Part shown: in pieces, positions 36,765 to 47,469 of the stretch
Position numbering within the stretch: the stretch's first letter is position 1
Layout: each line of letters begins with the position of its first letter
Origin: Paenibacillus paeoniae
Lineage (GTDB): Bacteria > Bacillota > Bacilli > Paenibacillales > Paenibacillaceae
NCBI RefSeq assembly: GCF_003388735.1
Contig: NZ_QUBQ01000001.1
Location: 930,001 to 994,000 of the forward strand
Direction of reading: 5' to 3'
Length of the DNA: 64,000 nt
Translations under genes and position numbers: made by a program
The notes under the pieces: generated by a model
The model's database searches: none
The model's input: only the letters and a program-made list of their open reading frames with translations
What the model was told of the DNA's origin: nothing

Positions 36765-38000
36765 ATGACAGCCATTAACCACAACTACTTGGAGCTGCAA
36801 GGCAGCTATTTATTTTCTGAAATTGCAAAACGCCGCACAACATTCATTCAGGAGAACCCAAATGCGGAGATTATTAGCCTAGGCATTGGCGACGTAACAC
36901 GCGGACTTCCTGAAGCGGTTGTAAAAGCCATGCATGAAGCGGTCGAGGAACTGGCTCAACCGGGTTCATTCCGTGGCTATGGCCCGGAGCAAGGCTATGA
37001 TTTCCTGATTCAAGCCATTATCGAAAATGATTACAAGGCGCTTGGCATCGATATCGCATCCAATGAAGTTTTCCTTAGCGACGGTTCCAAATGCGATGTA
37101 GGCAACATTCAAGAGATCTTCAGCCAGGACAGCATCGTAGCCGTGCAAGATCCGGTGTACCCTGTATATGTGGACACAAATGTTATGGCGGGACGCTCCG
37201 GCAAGTACAATCAGGAGACAAAGCGCTATGAGAACATTGTCTACTTAGAGTGTACGGCGGAGAACAACTTCAAGCCAAGCCTGCCCGACCGCAAGGTCGA
37301 TCTGATTTACTTGTGCTATCCCAACAATCCGACAGGCATGACGCTGACGAAGGACGAGCTTAAAGTTTGGGTAGACTACGCAAGAGAGAACAACTGTATC
37401 ATCCTGTTCGACTCTGCATATGAAGCGTTCATTCAAGAAAAGGATGTTCCGCATAGCATCTATGAAGTGGAAGGCGCGCGTGAAGTAGCTATTGAATTCC
37501 GCAGCTTCTCCAAGACGGCTGGCTTCACAGGCGTTCGTTGTGCTTACACTGTCGTACCACGTGAGCTGAAGGGGTTTGACGCGAACGGCAATTCCGTTCT
37601 GATCAACGATCTCTGGAACCGTCGCCACACCACGAAGTTCAATGGCGTATCGTATGTAACACAGCGCGGCGCTGCAGCAATCTATTCTCCAGAGGGCAAA
37701 GAGCAAATCGCTTCGCTGGTGGAGTACTACATGACGAATGCGGCTATTATCCGTGACGGCTTGGCTTCCATCGGCCTTGAAGTGTTCGGCGGCGTGAACG
37801 CTCCTTACATTTGGCTAAAGACGCCGCAAGGCATGGATTCCTGGAGCTTCTTCGACAAGCTGCTCTCTGAAGCGAATATTGTCGGAACTCCAGGCGTAGG
37901 CTTCGGCCAAAGCGGACAAGGCTACTTCCGCTTGACGGCATTCGGCAGCCGCGAAAATACGGAGAAAGCGGTAGAGCGTATCCGCAAACTCAGCCTTTAA
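36765..38000 (+). CDS. dapL: LL-diaminopimelate aminotransferase
   Basis: PLP enzyme converting tetrahydrodipicolinate directly to LL-DAP, a shortcut of the lysine/DAP pathway that bypasses succinylated or acetylated intermediates. The 411 residues carry [34 protein letters not shown] and the PLP lysine K250 in [22 protein letters not shown] precedes ATG 36765; an upstream in-frame start at 36735 lacks support. DAP made here feeds MurE and, in sporulating cells, dipicolinate and cortex synthesis. Confidence 0.93.
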   Translation: MTAINHNYLELQGSYLFSEIAKRRTTFIQENPNAEIISLGIGDVTRGLPEAVVKAMHEAVEELAQPGSFRGYGPEQGYDFLIQAIIENDYKALGIDIASNEVFLSDGSKCDVGNIQEIFSQDSIVAVQDPVYPVYVDTNVMAGRSGKYNQETKRYENIVYLECTAENNFKPSLPDRKVDLIYLCYPNNPTGMTLTKDELKVWVDYARENNCIILFDSAYEAFIQEKDVPHSIYEVEGAREVAIEFRSFSKTAGFTGVRCAYTVVPRELKGFDANGNSVLINDLWNRRHTTKFNGVSYVTQRGAAAIYSPEGKEQIASLVEYYMTNAAIIRDGLASIGLEVFGGVNAPYIWLKTPQGMDSWSFFDKLLSEANIVGTPGVGFGQSGQGYFRLTAFGSRENTEKAVERIRKLSL

Positions 38001-38099
38001 GCTGAGATGATCGATCAAACCTGTACAATTGCCAACGCTATCCTTGTATAGTCGGGGACAGATTCCTTACACTATGGCTAAGCAAAGGGCACTACGCTC

Positions 38100-38128
38100 T
38101 TGACTTCTTATGTCGAACGTGGGATAAT
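38100..38128 (+). promoter_or_regulatory. SigA-type promoter for the pyr operon
   Basis: TTGACT at 38100-38105 and GATAAT at 38123-38128 are separated by exactly 17 bases, about 30 bases before the PyrR-binding hairpin. Confidence 0.65.
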
Positions 38129-38139
38129 TCCTATGATAC

Positions 38140-38315
38140 AGAGCAGTACCTTTAATTCAGTCCCGTGAGACTGGCAAGGTAGCGTGAATACAGGTCTATA
38201 TTCGGATAGGAACAGGAATCTCTCGACGTGCGGCAATACCGGACGTGAGACAGGGCCTGCTCTATTCCTGACTAATCACACCAACTCCTTGCGAACTCCG
38301 CAAGGAGTTTTTTTG
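38140..38315 (+). promoter_or_regulatory. PyrR attenuator leader of the pyr operon
   Basis: CAGTCCCGTGAGACTG (38158-38173) followed by GCAAGG closely resembles the PyrR-binding anti-antiterminator loop of B. subtilis. Further down, AACTCCTTGCG (38283-38293) and CGCAAGGAGTT (38299-38309) form an 11-bp terminator with a long T-tract. With UMP present, PyrR should stabilise the first hairpin and let the terminator form. The antiterminator pairing was not traced in detail. Confidence 0.78.
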
Positions 38316-38341
38316 TTGGAGCAAACGCAAAAAAAGTTTGA

Positions 38342-38926
<585 letters not shown>

Positions 38927-38933
38927 ACCTGAC

Positions 38934-39833
38934 ATGACGCTTGCACAATTGAAAGAGCGCAGCTTGCTTGGTCTGAAAGACCTTGACAAAGAAGAAATCG
39001 AATCCATCCTGGAGCGAGCGGCTTATTGGGAGAAGCACCCGGTTAAAGTGCATGGGGGCCAGCAAGGGAAGTTTGCGGCGAACATGTTTTTCGAAAATAG
39101 CACAAGAACAAGATTTTCATTCGAAGTAGCGGAGAAGCGGCTTGGAGCCGAGGTGATCAACTTCTCAGCGGCGGCATCCAGCGTCGAGAAGGGCGAATCG
39201 ATTTACGATACGGTACGGACGCTTGAATCCATGGGCATCGACGTGGGCGTCATTCGGCTGAAGCCGGCAGGACTGTTGGCCGAGCTGGCCGAGAAGATCA
39301 AAGTCCCGTTGGTCAATGCGGGAGACGGCAACAACGAGCATCCGACACAGGCGCTGCTGGACATGTACACGATGCGCAAGCAATTCGGCTCGCTACGCGG
39401 ATTGAATGTATCCATCGTCGGCGATATTCTGCACAGCCGGGTAGCACGCTCCAACCTGTACGCACTGCGCAAGTTCGGCGCTAACGTAAGCTTCTGCGCA
39501 CCGGACAACATGCAGGCGAAGGAGCTTGACGCTCCTTACATCTCTATGGATGAAGCGTTGAAAGCGGATGTGGTCATGATGCTGAGAGTACAGCTGGAAC
39601 GCCATGAGAGCGGCATGCTCAACTCTGCGGAGGCTTACCGGGAGCAGTACGGATTGACAGTAGAACGCGCTCAGCGCATCGCCCCGCATGCGATCATCAT
39701 GCATCCGGCACCGGTTAACCGGGATGTAGAGATCGACGGGGTTCTAGTTGAGCATCCGCAATCCCGCATCTTCCCTCAAATGGAGAACGGCGTTCCGATC
39801 CGTATGGCGGTCATCGAACGCGCACTTAGCTAA
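38934..39833 (+). CDS. pyrB: Aspartate carbamoyltransferase, catalytic chain
   Basis: Second step of UMP synthesis: carbamoyl phosphate plus aspartate. The 299 residues hold the carbamoyl-phosphate motif FFENSTRTRFSFEVAE, DGNNEHPTQALLDMYT and MHPAPVNRDVEI. There is no regulatory pyrI gene, as expected for Bacillales. It starts seven bases after pyrR behind AAAGGGGG. Confidence 0.95.
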   Translation: MTLAQLKERSLLGLKDLDKEEIESILERAAYWEKHPVKVHGGQQGKFAANMFFENSTRTRFSFEVAEKRLGAEVINFSAAASSVEKGESIYDTVRTLESMGIDVGVIRLKPAGLLAELAEKIKVPLVNAGDGNNEHPTQALLDMYTMRKQFGSLRGLNVSIVGDILHSRVARSNLYALRKFGANVSFCAPDNMQAKELDAPYISMDEALKADVVMMLRVQLERHESGMLNSAEAYREQYGLTVERAQRIAPHAIIMHPAPVNRDVEIDGVLVEHPQSRIFPQMENGVPIRMAVIERALS

Positions 39834-39905
39834 ACGCACAAGACAAGGCTTCCGGACCATCGGCAGCAAGCGATAGAGCGAATACAATCGGAGGGTGATC
39901 AGAAC

Positions 39906-41189
39906 ATGTCATTGTGGATTATTAACGGCAACGTATGGAATGAAGAGAGCGGCAAGCTGGAACAAAAGCACATACGCGTAAGCGACGGACGGATCGCCGA
40001 GGTTGTTGACGCCGGAGTCATCGACACAGGCAGCGCGGAAGTGATTGACGCAGCAGGTAAGCTGGTATCCGCAGGCTTCATCGATATGCACGTCCATCTG
40101 CGCGATCCGGGCTTTGAACATAAGGAAGATATTGTGACGGGTTCTCGTTCGGCAGCGAAAGGCGGCTTCACCACAATTGCCTGCATGCCGAATACACGCC
40201 CGGTCATCGACAAGCCTGAGACCGTAAAATATGTATTGGACAAAGCGGCTGAGGCTGGATTGGTGAAAGTATTGCCTTACGCAGCCATTACGAAAAACGA
40301 GCTTGGACGCGAGCTGACGGACTTCGCCGCTCTGAAGGAAGCGGGAGCAATCGGCTTCACGGATGACGGCGTAGGCGTACAGAATGCGCAAATGATGAAA
40401 AACGCGATGGCGCTGGCGAAATCGTTGGATATGCCGGTTATCGCGCACTGCGAAGACGACTCGCTGGTGGAAGGCGCTTGGGCATCGGAAGGCGAATTCT
40501 CCCGCAAGCATGGCATTAAAGGCATCCCGAACGAATCCGAAGCGATCCATGTAGGCCGAGACGTACTTCTTGCGGAAGCAACAGGCGTACACTACCATGT
40601 CTGCCATGTCAGCACGGAGCAATCGGTACGTCTCATCAGACTGGCGAAATCGATCGGCGTATCGGTGACCGCGGAGGTATGTCCTCATCACTTGCTTCTG
40701 TCGGACGAGGATATCCCGGGTCTGGATGACGCGAACTGGAAGATGAACCCGCCGCTGCGCACGCCACGCGATGTGCAGGCAGTCATTGAAGGACTTGAAG
40801 ACGGCACGCTGGACATGATCGTTACCGACCATGCGCCGCATAGCGCGGAAGAGAAAGCACGCGGCGTCGACCTAGCGCCATTCGGCATCGTCGGCTTCGA
40901 GACAGCCTTCCCGCTTCTATACACGAAGTTTGTTGCGACAGGCAAGTGGACGCTGGGCTTCTTGCTGCAGCGCATGACGAAGGATCCTGCACGCGTGTTC
41001 CGCCTGGAGACAGGACGCCTGGAGCAAGGCGCGCCGGCAGACCTCACGATCGTAGACTTGGAAAGCGAACGCGCAGTTGACCCTTCAACCTTCTTGTCGA
41101 AGAGCAACAATACGCCATTCGGCGGTTGGGAGCTGAAGGGCTGGCCGGTTGCAACGATCGTCGACGGTAAGATTGTCTGGTCGGAATAA
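39906..41189 (+). CDS. pyrC: Dihydroorotase
   Basis: Zinc amidohydrolase closing carbamoyl aspartate to dihydroorotate. Metal ligands appear in GFIDMHVHLRDPGFEHKED, later VIAHCED, YHVCHVST and IVTDHAPHS. The 427-residue type I enzyme starts at an ATG behind GGAGGGTGATCAG. The carboxylated-lysine position of type I enzymes was not assigned individually. Confidence 0.94.
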   Translation: MSLWIINGNVWNEESGKLEQKHIRVSDGRIAEVVDAGVIDTGSAEVIDAAGKLVSAGFIDMHVHLRDPGFEHKEDIVTGSRSAAKGGFTTIACMPNTRPVIDKPETVKYVLDKAAEAGLVKVLPYAAITKNELGRELTDFAALKEAGAIGFTDDGVGVQNAQMMKNAMALAKSLDMPVIAHCEDDSLVEGAWASEGEFSRKHGIKGIPNESEAIHVGRDVLLAEATGVHYHVCHVSTEQSVRLIRLAKSIGVSVTAEVCPHHLLLSDEDIPGLDDANWKMNPPLRTPRDVQAVIEGLEDGTLDMIVTDHAPHSAEEKARGVDLAPFGIVGFETAFPLLYTKFVATGKWTLGFLLQRMTKDPARVFRLETGRLEQGAPADLTIVDLESERAVDPSTFLSKSNNTPFGGWELKGWPVATIVDGKIVWSE

Positions 41190-41242
41190 GGAATAGATTC
41201 GGATACCATTTTAAGCATAAGAACACCAGAGGAGTGATACGG

Positions 41243-42388
41243 ATGCAAGCAAGACTTTTGTTGGAAGACGGAACATTATTCACTGGCTTGTCCTTCGGCG
41301 CAGAAGCGCAGATGATGGGCGAGGTTGTATTTAATACAGGCATCACAGGTTACCAGGAGGTTCTCTCGGATCCTTCTTACTGCGGTCAAATCGTTACAAT
41401 GACGTACCCGCTAATCGGCAACTACGGCATTACGCGCGATGATTTCGAGGCGATTCGTCCTTACATCCACGGCTTTGTCGTTCGCCGTCATGAGCCGGTG
41501 CCAAGCAACTGGCGCGCTCAATATTCGCTGGGACAACTGCTGCAAGAATACGGCATCCCGGGCATTAGCGATATCGATACACGTATGCTTACCCGCAAAT
41601 TGCGCCACTTCGGTACGATGAGAGGTCTAATTACAACGGGCAACGAGCGCGTGGAAGAATTGGCAGAACGTCTGAACCTGTCTACTCTGATGACAGACCA
41701 GGTAGCACGCACTTCAACGAAGCATGTATTCGCAAGCCCAGGCAACCGCGAGCGTATCGTACTGGTTGATTTCGGTGCTAAAAGCGGCATCCTGCGCGAG
41801 CTGACGCAGCGCGGCTGTGACGTTGTAGTTGTGCCTCACGACACGACGGCAGACGAGATTCGCCGCCTTGCTCCGGACGGCATTCAGCTGTCCAATGGCC
41901 CTGGGGACCCGAAAGACGTACCGCATGCGGTGAAAATGATTACTGAGCTGCTGGGCGAAATTCCGATCTTCGGTATTTGCTTAGGACACCAGCTGTTCGC
42001 ACTGGCTTGCGGAGCGGATACAGGCAAGCTGAAATTCGGCCATCGCGGCGGCAATCATCCGGTGAAGGAGCTGGCGACGAACCGTTGCTACATCACTTCC
42101 CAAAACCACGGTTACACCGTAGTGGAATCTTCTATTGAAGGCACGCCGCTGGAAGTTACGCATATCAACAACAATGACAAGACGATTGAAGGTCTTAAAC
42201 ATAACCAATACCCGGCTTTCTCTGTACAGTACCATCCAGAGGCGGCACCGGGACCGTTCGACTCCAGCTATCTGTTCGATGAATTCCTGGAGATGATCCG
42301 CACGCACAAACAAAACAACCCACAAAAACCTCGTCAGGCTGTGTTGTCGGAGACGTTGAAAGGAGAACTTCAATATGCCCAAAAATAA
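41243..42388 (+). CDS. carA: Carbamoyl-phosphate synthase, small (glutaminase) chain
   Basis: Produces ammonia from glutamine for CarB. The class I amidotransferase triad is seen as [12 protein letters not shown] (cysteine nucleophile) and YHPEAAPGP (histidine/glutamate). ATG 41243 behind AGAGGAGTGATACGG gives 381 residues; the longer start at 41234 lies within that ribosome site. The end overlaps carB by 14 bases. Confidence 0.94.
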   Translation: MQARLLLEDGTLFTGLSFGAEAQMMGEVVFNTGITGYQEVLSDPSYCGQIVTMTYPLIGNYGITRDDFEAIRPYIHGFVVRRHEPVPSNWRAQYSLGQLLQEYGIPGISDIDTRMLTRKLRHFGTMRGLITTGNERVEELAERLNLSTLMTDQVARTSTKHVFASPGNRERIVLVDFGAKSGILRELTQRGCDVVVVPHDTTADEIRRLAPDGIQLSNGPGDPKDVPHAVKMITELLGEIPIFGICLGHQLFALACGADTGKLKFGHRGGNHPVKELATNRCYITSQNHGYTVVESSIEGTPLEVTHINNNDKTIEGLKHNQYPAFSVQYHPEAAPGPFDSSYLFDEFLEMIRTHKQNNPQKPRQAVLSETLKGELQYAQK

Positions 42389-45300
42389 TGAACTCAAAAA
42401 AATTCTCGTAATCGGGTCCGGCCCGATTGTCATCGGACAAGCGGCGGAGTTCGACTACGCAGGCACTCAAGCTTGTCAGGCCCTTAAAGAAGAAGGCTAT
42501 GAAGTCGTATTGATCAACAGCAACCCGGCTACGATCATGACAGACACGAACATGGCTGACAAAGTATACATCGAACCCATTACGCTTGAATTCGTCAGCC
42601 AAATCATTCGTCAAGAGCGTCCGGACGGCTTGCTGCCGACGCTTGGCGGACAGACTGGCCTCAATATGGCGGTAGAGCTGGCGCGCGCAGGCGTGCTGGA
42701 GCGCGAAAATGTAAAGCTGCTCGGTACACAGTTGATCGCGATTGAGAAAGCGGAAGACCGTGACCTGTTCCGCGAGCTGATGCGCGAGCTGGAGCAGCCG
42801 GTACCGGACAGTGACATCGTTACGACAGTGGAAGACGCGGTAACATTCGCGAATAGCATCGGCTACCCGATCATCGTTCGTCCTGCCTACACGTTGGGCG
42901 GCACTGGCGGCGGTATCTGCGCGAACGAGGAAGAGCTGCGCGAGATCGTAGCCTCCGGCATCCGCTACAGCCCGATCAGCCAATGCTTGATCGAGAAATC
43001 GATCGCTGGCATGAAGGAAGTCGAATACGAAGTGATGCGTGACGCGAACGACAACTGTATCGTAGTCTGCAACATGGAGAACTTCGATCCGGTTGGCGTT
43101 CACACTGGCGACAGCATCGTTGTAGCTCCTTCCCAAACCTTGTCTGACCGTGAATATCAAATGCTGCGTTCCGCATCTCTGAAAATTATCAGAGCGCTGA
43201 ACATCGAGGGCGGTTGCAACGTTCAATTCGCACTTGATCCGCACAGCTACCAATACTATGTAATCGAAGTTAACCCGCGTGTTAGCCGCTCTTCGGCTCT
43301 TGCGTCCAAGGCTACTGGCTATCCGATCGCGAAGATGGCTGCGAAGATCGCTATCGGCTACACACTGGATGAGCTGGTGAACCCGGTTACGGGTCAGACC
43401 TATGCATGCTTCGAGCCTACACTTGACTATATCGTATCCAAAATCCCGCGCTGGCCGTTCGACAAGTTCGTTAACGCCAACCGCAAGCTGGGTACGCAAA
43501 TGAAAGCGACTGGCGAAGTTATGGCTATCGGCCGTACATTCGAAGAGTCGATCCATAAAGCAGTGCGCTCCCTGGAAATCGGAGCTCATCGCCTGCATTT
43601 GAAGGACGCGTCTTCCCTTGAGGAAGAAGTACTACGTACACGCCTGGCTAAGCCGGACGACGAGCGCATGTTCCTCGTAGCAGAAGCGTTCCGCCGTGGA
43701 TTCTCTCTACAAGAGCTGCAGGACATTACAAACATCGACTGGTGGTTCCTGGACAAAATTCAATCCATCGTTGCATTCGAAGATCGTCTGCGCAAGGAAG
43801 CGACGCTGTCCCCACAATCGCTGTATGAAGCGAAGCGCAAAGGCTTCTCCGACCGCTCCATCGCGGAAATCCGCAAGGAAGGCTTCCCGAACGGCAGCCA
43901 TACGACTGAAGCGGACGTACGCGAGTTCCGTTTGCAAAACAACCTGAAGCCAGTCTACAAAATGGTTGATACTTGCGCCGCGGAATTCGAAGCGACTACG
44001 CCATACTACTACTCGACCTATGAGGTAGAGAATGAAGTAATCGAGACGACAAAGCAGAAGGTACTGGTGCTTGGCTCCGGTCCGATCCGTATCGGCCAAG
44101 GCATCGAGTTCGACTACTCGACGGTTCACGCCGTATGGGCGATTCAAAAAGCGGGCTACGAAGCGGTTATTATCAACAACAACCCGGAGACGGTATCTAC
44201 CGACTTCAGTACATCCGACCGCCTGTACTTCGAGCCGCTCTTCTTCGAGGATGTCATGAACGTTATCGAGCAAGAGAAGCCAATCGGAGTAATCGTACAG
44301 TTCGGTGGACAGACTGCAATCAACTTGGCTGCTCCGCTAGCCAAAGCTGGCGTACGCATTCTGGGCTCCAGCCTGGAGAGCATCGATTCTGCGGAGGACC
44401 GCAAGAAGTTCGAAGCATTGCTTCGCAAGCTGAACATCGCGCAGCCTGAAGGCAGCACGGTAACATCGGTTGACGAAGCGGTTGTAACGGCTACAAAGCT
44501 CGGTTATCCGGTGCTGGTACGTCCATCCTACGTTCTGGGCGGACGGGCTATGGAAATCGTCTACTCCGACCAAGAGCTGCTGAGCTACATGGAAGTGGCT
44601 GTGAAGATCAATCCGGAGCATCCGGTACTGATTGACCGCTACATGCTGGGCAAGGAAGCGGAAGTCGACGCGATCTGCGACGGCGAGACGGTACTCATCC
44701 CAGGCATTATGGAGCATGTCGAGCGCGCAGGCGTTCACTCCGGAGACTCCATTGCGGTGTATCCACCACAATCGCTGTCCGAAGATATCAAACAGCAAAT
44801 TGTCGATATCACGATCAAGATTGCCAAAGAGTTTAAAGTTATCGGTCTGGTAAATATCCAGTTCGTTATTCATCAAGATAAAGCTTACGTTATCGAAGTT
44901 AACCCGCGCTCCTCGCGTACAGTTCCGTTCCTTAGCAAAGTAACGAATCTGCCGATGGCGAACCTGGCGACCCAAGCGATTATGGGTACGAAGCTGTCCG
45001 AGCTTGGCTACCAGGACGGTCTGTGGCCGGAAGACGAATACGTATCGGTCAAAGTGCCGGTATTCTCCTTCGCGAAGCTGCGTCGTGTAGACCCTACGTT
45101 GACGCCGGAGATGAAATCGACGGGCGAGGTTATGGGACGCGATGTACAATTTGCGAAAGCCCTGTACAAAGGACTTATTGGTGCAGGCATGAAGATTCCG
45201 ACTTCAGGCACGATTGTGGCCACTGTTGCGGATAAAGATAAAGAGGAAGTTACGGAATTGCTCCGCGGATTCTACAATATCGGTTACAAAATTATTGCAA

Positions 45301-45593
45301 CCGGCGGAACAGCCGACGCGCTTGAAGCGGCAGGTCTGTATGTGACCCGTGTCAACAAGCTGAGCGAAGGCTCGCCGAACATTCTGGATCTGGTGCGTGA
45401 AGGCAAAGCGCAATTCGTCGTCAATACGTTGACGAAAGGCAAGACGCCGGAGCGCGACGGATTCCGTATTCGCCGCGAAGCGGTCGAGAACGGCGTGGTC
45501 TGCATGACCTCCCTGGATACTGTTCGTGCATTGCTGAACATGATGGAGACGATCAACTTCTCCTCGCATGCAATGCCGGTTGCACAGAAGTAA
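42375..45593 (+). CDS. carB: Carbamoyl-phosphate synthase, large chain
   Basis: Makes carbamoyl phosphate from bicarbonate, ammonia and two ATP. The 1072 residues show the expected duplicated ATP-grasp halves: [20 protein letters not shown] at the start and a second [19 protein letters not shown] after the middle. There are matching TLGGTGGG and [11 protein letters not shown] loops, [20 protein letters not shown] and [17 protein letters not shown]. The C-terminal MGS-like allosteric domain (about 940-1072) carries [20 protein letters not shown] precedes the ATG inside carA. Confidence 0.96.
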   Translation: MPKNNELKKILVIGSGPIVIGQAAEFDYAGTQACQALKEEGYEVVLINSNPATIMTDTNMADKVYIEPITLEFVSQIIRQERPDGLLPTLGGQTGLNMAVELARAGVLERENVKLLGTQLIAIEKAEDRDLFRELMRELEQPVPDSDIVTTVEDAVTFANSIGYPIIVRPAYTLGGTGGGICANEEELREIVASGIRYSPISQCLIEKSIAGMKEVEYEVMRDANDNCIVVCNMENFDPVGVHTGDSIVVAPSQTLSDREYQMLRSASLKIIRALNIEGGCNVQFALDPHSYQYYVIEVNPRVSRSSALASKATGYPIAKMAAKIAIGYTLDELVNPVTGQTYACFEPTLDYIVSKIPRWPFDKFVNANRKLGTQMKATGEVMAIGRTFEESIHKAVRSLEIGAHRLHLKDASSLEEEVLRTRLAKPDDERMFLVAEAFRRGFSLQELQDITNIDWWFLDKIQSIVAFEDRLRKEATLSPQSLYEAKRKGFSDRSIAEIRKEGFPNGSHTTEADVREFRLQNNLKPVYKMVDTCAAEFEATTPYYYSTYEVENEVIETTKQKVLVLGSGPIRIGQGIEFDYSTVHAVWAIQKAGYEAVIINNNPETVSTDFSTSDRLYFEPLFFEDVMNVIEQEKPIGVIVQFGGQTAINLAAPLAKAGVRILGSSLESIDSAEDRKKFEALLRKLNIAQPEGSTVTSVDEAVVTATKLGYPVLVRPSYVLGGRAMEIVYSDQELLSYMEVAVKINPEHPVLIDRYMLGKEAEVDAICDGETVLIPGIMEHVERAGVHSGDSIAVYPPQSLSEDIKQQIVDITIKIAKEFKVIGLVNIQFVIHQDKAYVIEVNPRSSRTVPFLSKVTNLPMANLATQAIMGTKLSELGYQDGLWPEDEYVSVKVPVFSFAKLRRVDPTLTPEMKSTGEVMGRDVQFAKALYKGLIGAGMKIPTSGTIVATVADKDKEEVTELLRGFYNIGYKIIATGGTADALEAAGLYVTRVNKLSEGSPNILDLVREGKAQFVVNTLTKGKTPERDGFRIRREAVENGVVCMTSLDTVRALLNMMETINFSSHAMPVAQK

Positions 45594-45603
45594 GAAGGAT
45601 GAC

Positions 45604-45639
45604 GAAGCTTCTGGGGCGTGCAAGCGCCTCAGAAGCTTC
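45604..45639 (+). repeat. Large intercistronic hairpin between carB and pyrF
   Basis: GAAGCTTCTGGGGCG (45604-45618) can pair with GCGCCTCAGAAGCTTC (45624-45639) with one mismatch or bulge. No T-tract follows, so it is more likely an RNA stability or processing element or a scar than a full terminator. It occupies the junction where pyrK-pyrD lie in B. subtilis. Confidence 0.7.
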
Positions 45640-45665
45640 AACACTATATAGAGGGGGACGTGGCT

Positions 45666-46400
45666 GTGAAACTGACGAGAGAACAAGCGGCGAAGCGCAT
45701 TATGGTAGCGCTGGATTATCCGGAAGCTGCTGCGGCTGAGAAATTAATCGAGGAGCTGAAGGGCATACCTTGCTATATGAAGGTCGGTATGCAGCTGTTC
45801 TATGCGGCGGGTCCGGCTTTCGTATCGAGCCTGAAGGAACGCGGCTATTATGTCTTCCTGGACGTGAAAATGCACGATATCCCCAATACGGTCAAAGGCG
45901 GCTCGAACAGCGTAACGAAGCTTGGCGTTGATATGTTCAACGTGCATGCGGGCGGTGGAGGAGCCATGATGGAAGCGGCGCTTGAAGGTGTGGATGCTGC
46001 TCTATCCGGCGGTGCGGCTAAGCCGGCTGTCATAGCGGTCACTCAACTGACTAGTACAAGCCAGTCGGTTCTGAACGATCAAATCGGCATCGGGGGTACG
46101 GTGGAGGATGCTGTCCTTCGTTACGCTTCGCTTGCGAAGGCAGCGGGACTTGATGGTGTCGTGGCTTCTCCGTCCGAAGTGGTGGCAATCAAGACGGCAT
46201 TGGGCGCTTCCTTCCAGACGGTAACGCCGGGTATCCGGCCTGCCGGAGCTGAGCTGAACGATCAAACCCGCATTATGACGCCTGCCGAGGCGCTATGCCA
46301 AGGTACGGATTATATGGTTATTGGCCGTCCGATTACAGCGGCTGCGCAGCCGCGCGAAGCATTGGAAACTATTATCGAGGAGCTGATTTCAGTTGAGTAA
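45666..46400 (+). CDS. pyrF: Orotidine 5'-phosphate decarboxylase
   Basis: Last step to UMP. The 244 residues include VALDYPEAAAAEKLI and the catalytic lysine-aspartate array FLDVKMHDIPNTV. The phosphate-binding GIRPAGAELNDQTRIMTP and IGRPIT are also present. The GTG at 45666 sits behind GAGGGGGACGTGGCT and is preferred to the in-frame ATG-like extension at 45618, which lies in the hairpin. It overlaps pyrE. Confidence 0.94.
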   Translation: MKLTREQAAKRIMVALDYPEAAAAEKLIEELKGIPCYMKVGMQLFYAAGPAFVSSLKERGYYVFLDVKMHDIPNTVKGGSNSVTKLGVDMFNVHAGGGGAMMEAALEGVDAALSGGAAKPAVIAVTQLTSTSQSVLNDQIGIGGTVEDAVLRYASLAKAAGLDGVVASPSEVVAIKTALGASFQTVTPGIRPAGAELNDQTRIMTPAEALCQGTDYMVIGRPITAAAQPREALETIIEELISVE

Positions 46401-47040
46401 CGTATCATTGGCAGCACTGCCTAACGAAATTGCAAAAAGTTTGCTGGAGATTGGGGCGGTAGCTCTTCGTCCGAATGAACCCTTTACTTGGACCTCCGGT
46501 CTGAAATCCCCTATCTACTGCGATAATCGTCTTACGATGACGTATCCGGCAATCCGCGATCTGGTAGCGGAAGGCTTCGCAACGATTATCCGCGAGCGTT
46601 ACCCTGACGCGGAAGTTATTGCAGGCACCTCGACTGCAGGCATCCCGCATGCGGCTTGGGTTGCTCAGAAGCTGAATCTTCCGATGGCTTACATTCGCGA
46701 CAAGGCGAAAGGCCACGGAAAACAAAATCAAATCGAAGGCCGAGTTAACCCAGGTCAGAAGGTCATCGTCATCGAGGACTTGATCTCGACTGGCGGCAGC
46801 TCGCTGAAGGCGGCACAAGCTGTTCGTGAAGCTGGAGCTGAAGTGAGCGCTGTACTGGCGATTTTCACCTATCAGTTCCCACATGCGGCTCAAGCGTTCG
46901 AGAATGACGGCTTCACGCTGGATACGCTATCGAACTATACAGCTCTGATCGAAACGGCTGTTCAGCTTGGAAAAGTAGCAGAAGCAGATGTTGCGGCGCT
47001 TCAAGCTTGGCGGAATGATCCGCAATCGTTCGGGAAATAA
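46393..47040 (+). CDS. pyrE: Orotate phosphoribosyltransferase
   Basis: Adds ribose phosphate from PRPP to orotate, giving OMP for PyrF. The 215 residues have SGLKSPIYCDNR, GTSTAGIPHAAWVAQ and the PRPP loop VIVIEDLISTGGSSLKAA. The start is TTG at 46393, overlapping the pyrF stop, with GAGGAGC upstream. It closes the operon; a strong hairpin terminator lies about 150 bases downstream. Confidence 0.93.
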   Translation: MSNVSLAALPNEIAKSLLEIGAVALRPNEPFTWTSGLKSPIYCDNRLTMTYPAIRDLVAEGFATIIRERYPDAEVIAGTSTAGIPHAAWVAQKLNLPMAYIRDKAKGHGKQNQIEGRVNPGQKVIVIEDLISTGGSSLKAAQAVREAGAEVSAVLAIFTYQFPHAAQAFENDGFTLDTLSNYTALIETAVQLGKVAEADVAALQAWRNDPQSFGK

Positions 47041-47469
47041 AGAATAGAACGAGCGTGCTGTGCCAGAAGGTGAAATAGCTGTGCCACGCACCACTAATTG
47101 CGCCAAAAGGGCAGAAATCCGAAATTAGTATCGCAGAGCAACACTAAATGATCGGAATCGCCGCAGAAGGGGCAAACGAATGGAAGGCAGAAATAGCGAT
47201 GCAGGGAGAACCACCCCGCATCGCTATTTCTTTGTTTTTCATAGATTTTTCATGAAGTGCGCTGTCATGTTAAGCAAGCATACCTACTATTGGGACAGAC
47301 CCTTCTTCATGAAAATCTATGACGAGGCATGACAGGGTCGTATTCAAAGCTCATCCGAAAATTCGACAATGTTCTTGTAAAATCTTTTTCCGCATCTTTC
47401 TTTCGACAGGGTGAATAACCGATATAAGAAGTAGATCATTTAAGATATGTGGAAGGTTGGGGGTCAATT
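47041..47469 (+). other. Intergenic region: repeat-like block, terminator, chemoreceptor leader
   Basis: No gene is seen. The first 150 bases hold an imperfect palindromic, repeat-like block (about 47080-47175), then the pyr terminator at 47189-47238. The remaining 230 bases should contain the chemoreceptor promoter; CCGATAT near 47419 recalls a SigD -10, but no matching -35 was found. Confidence 0.5.
47189..47238 (+). terminator. Terminator of the pyr operon
   Basis: AGAAATAGCGATGC (47189-47202) and GCATCGCTATTTCT (47218-47231) form a perfect 14-bp stem, with further GGG/CCC pairs inside, followed by TTGTTTTT. Confidence 0.85.

Noticed and set aside
39909..40841. Reverse ORF of 310 codons in pyrC
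   Set aside because: Fully antisense to pyrC without supporting start or domain.
42195..43598. Long reverse-strand ORF (467 codons) inside carA/carB
   Set aside because: Antisense shadow of two firmly identified genes; no ribosome site or recognisable protein features.
47340..47440. SigD promoter for the chemoreceptor gene
   Set aside because: A CCGATAT is present but no TAAA at the required distance, so it was not listed as a promoter.
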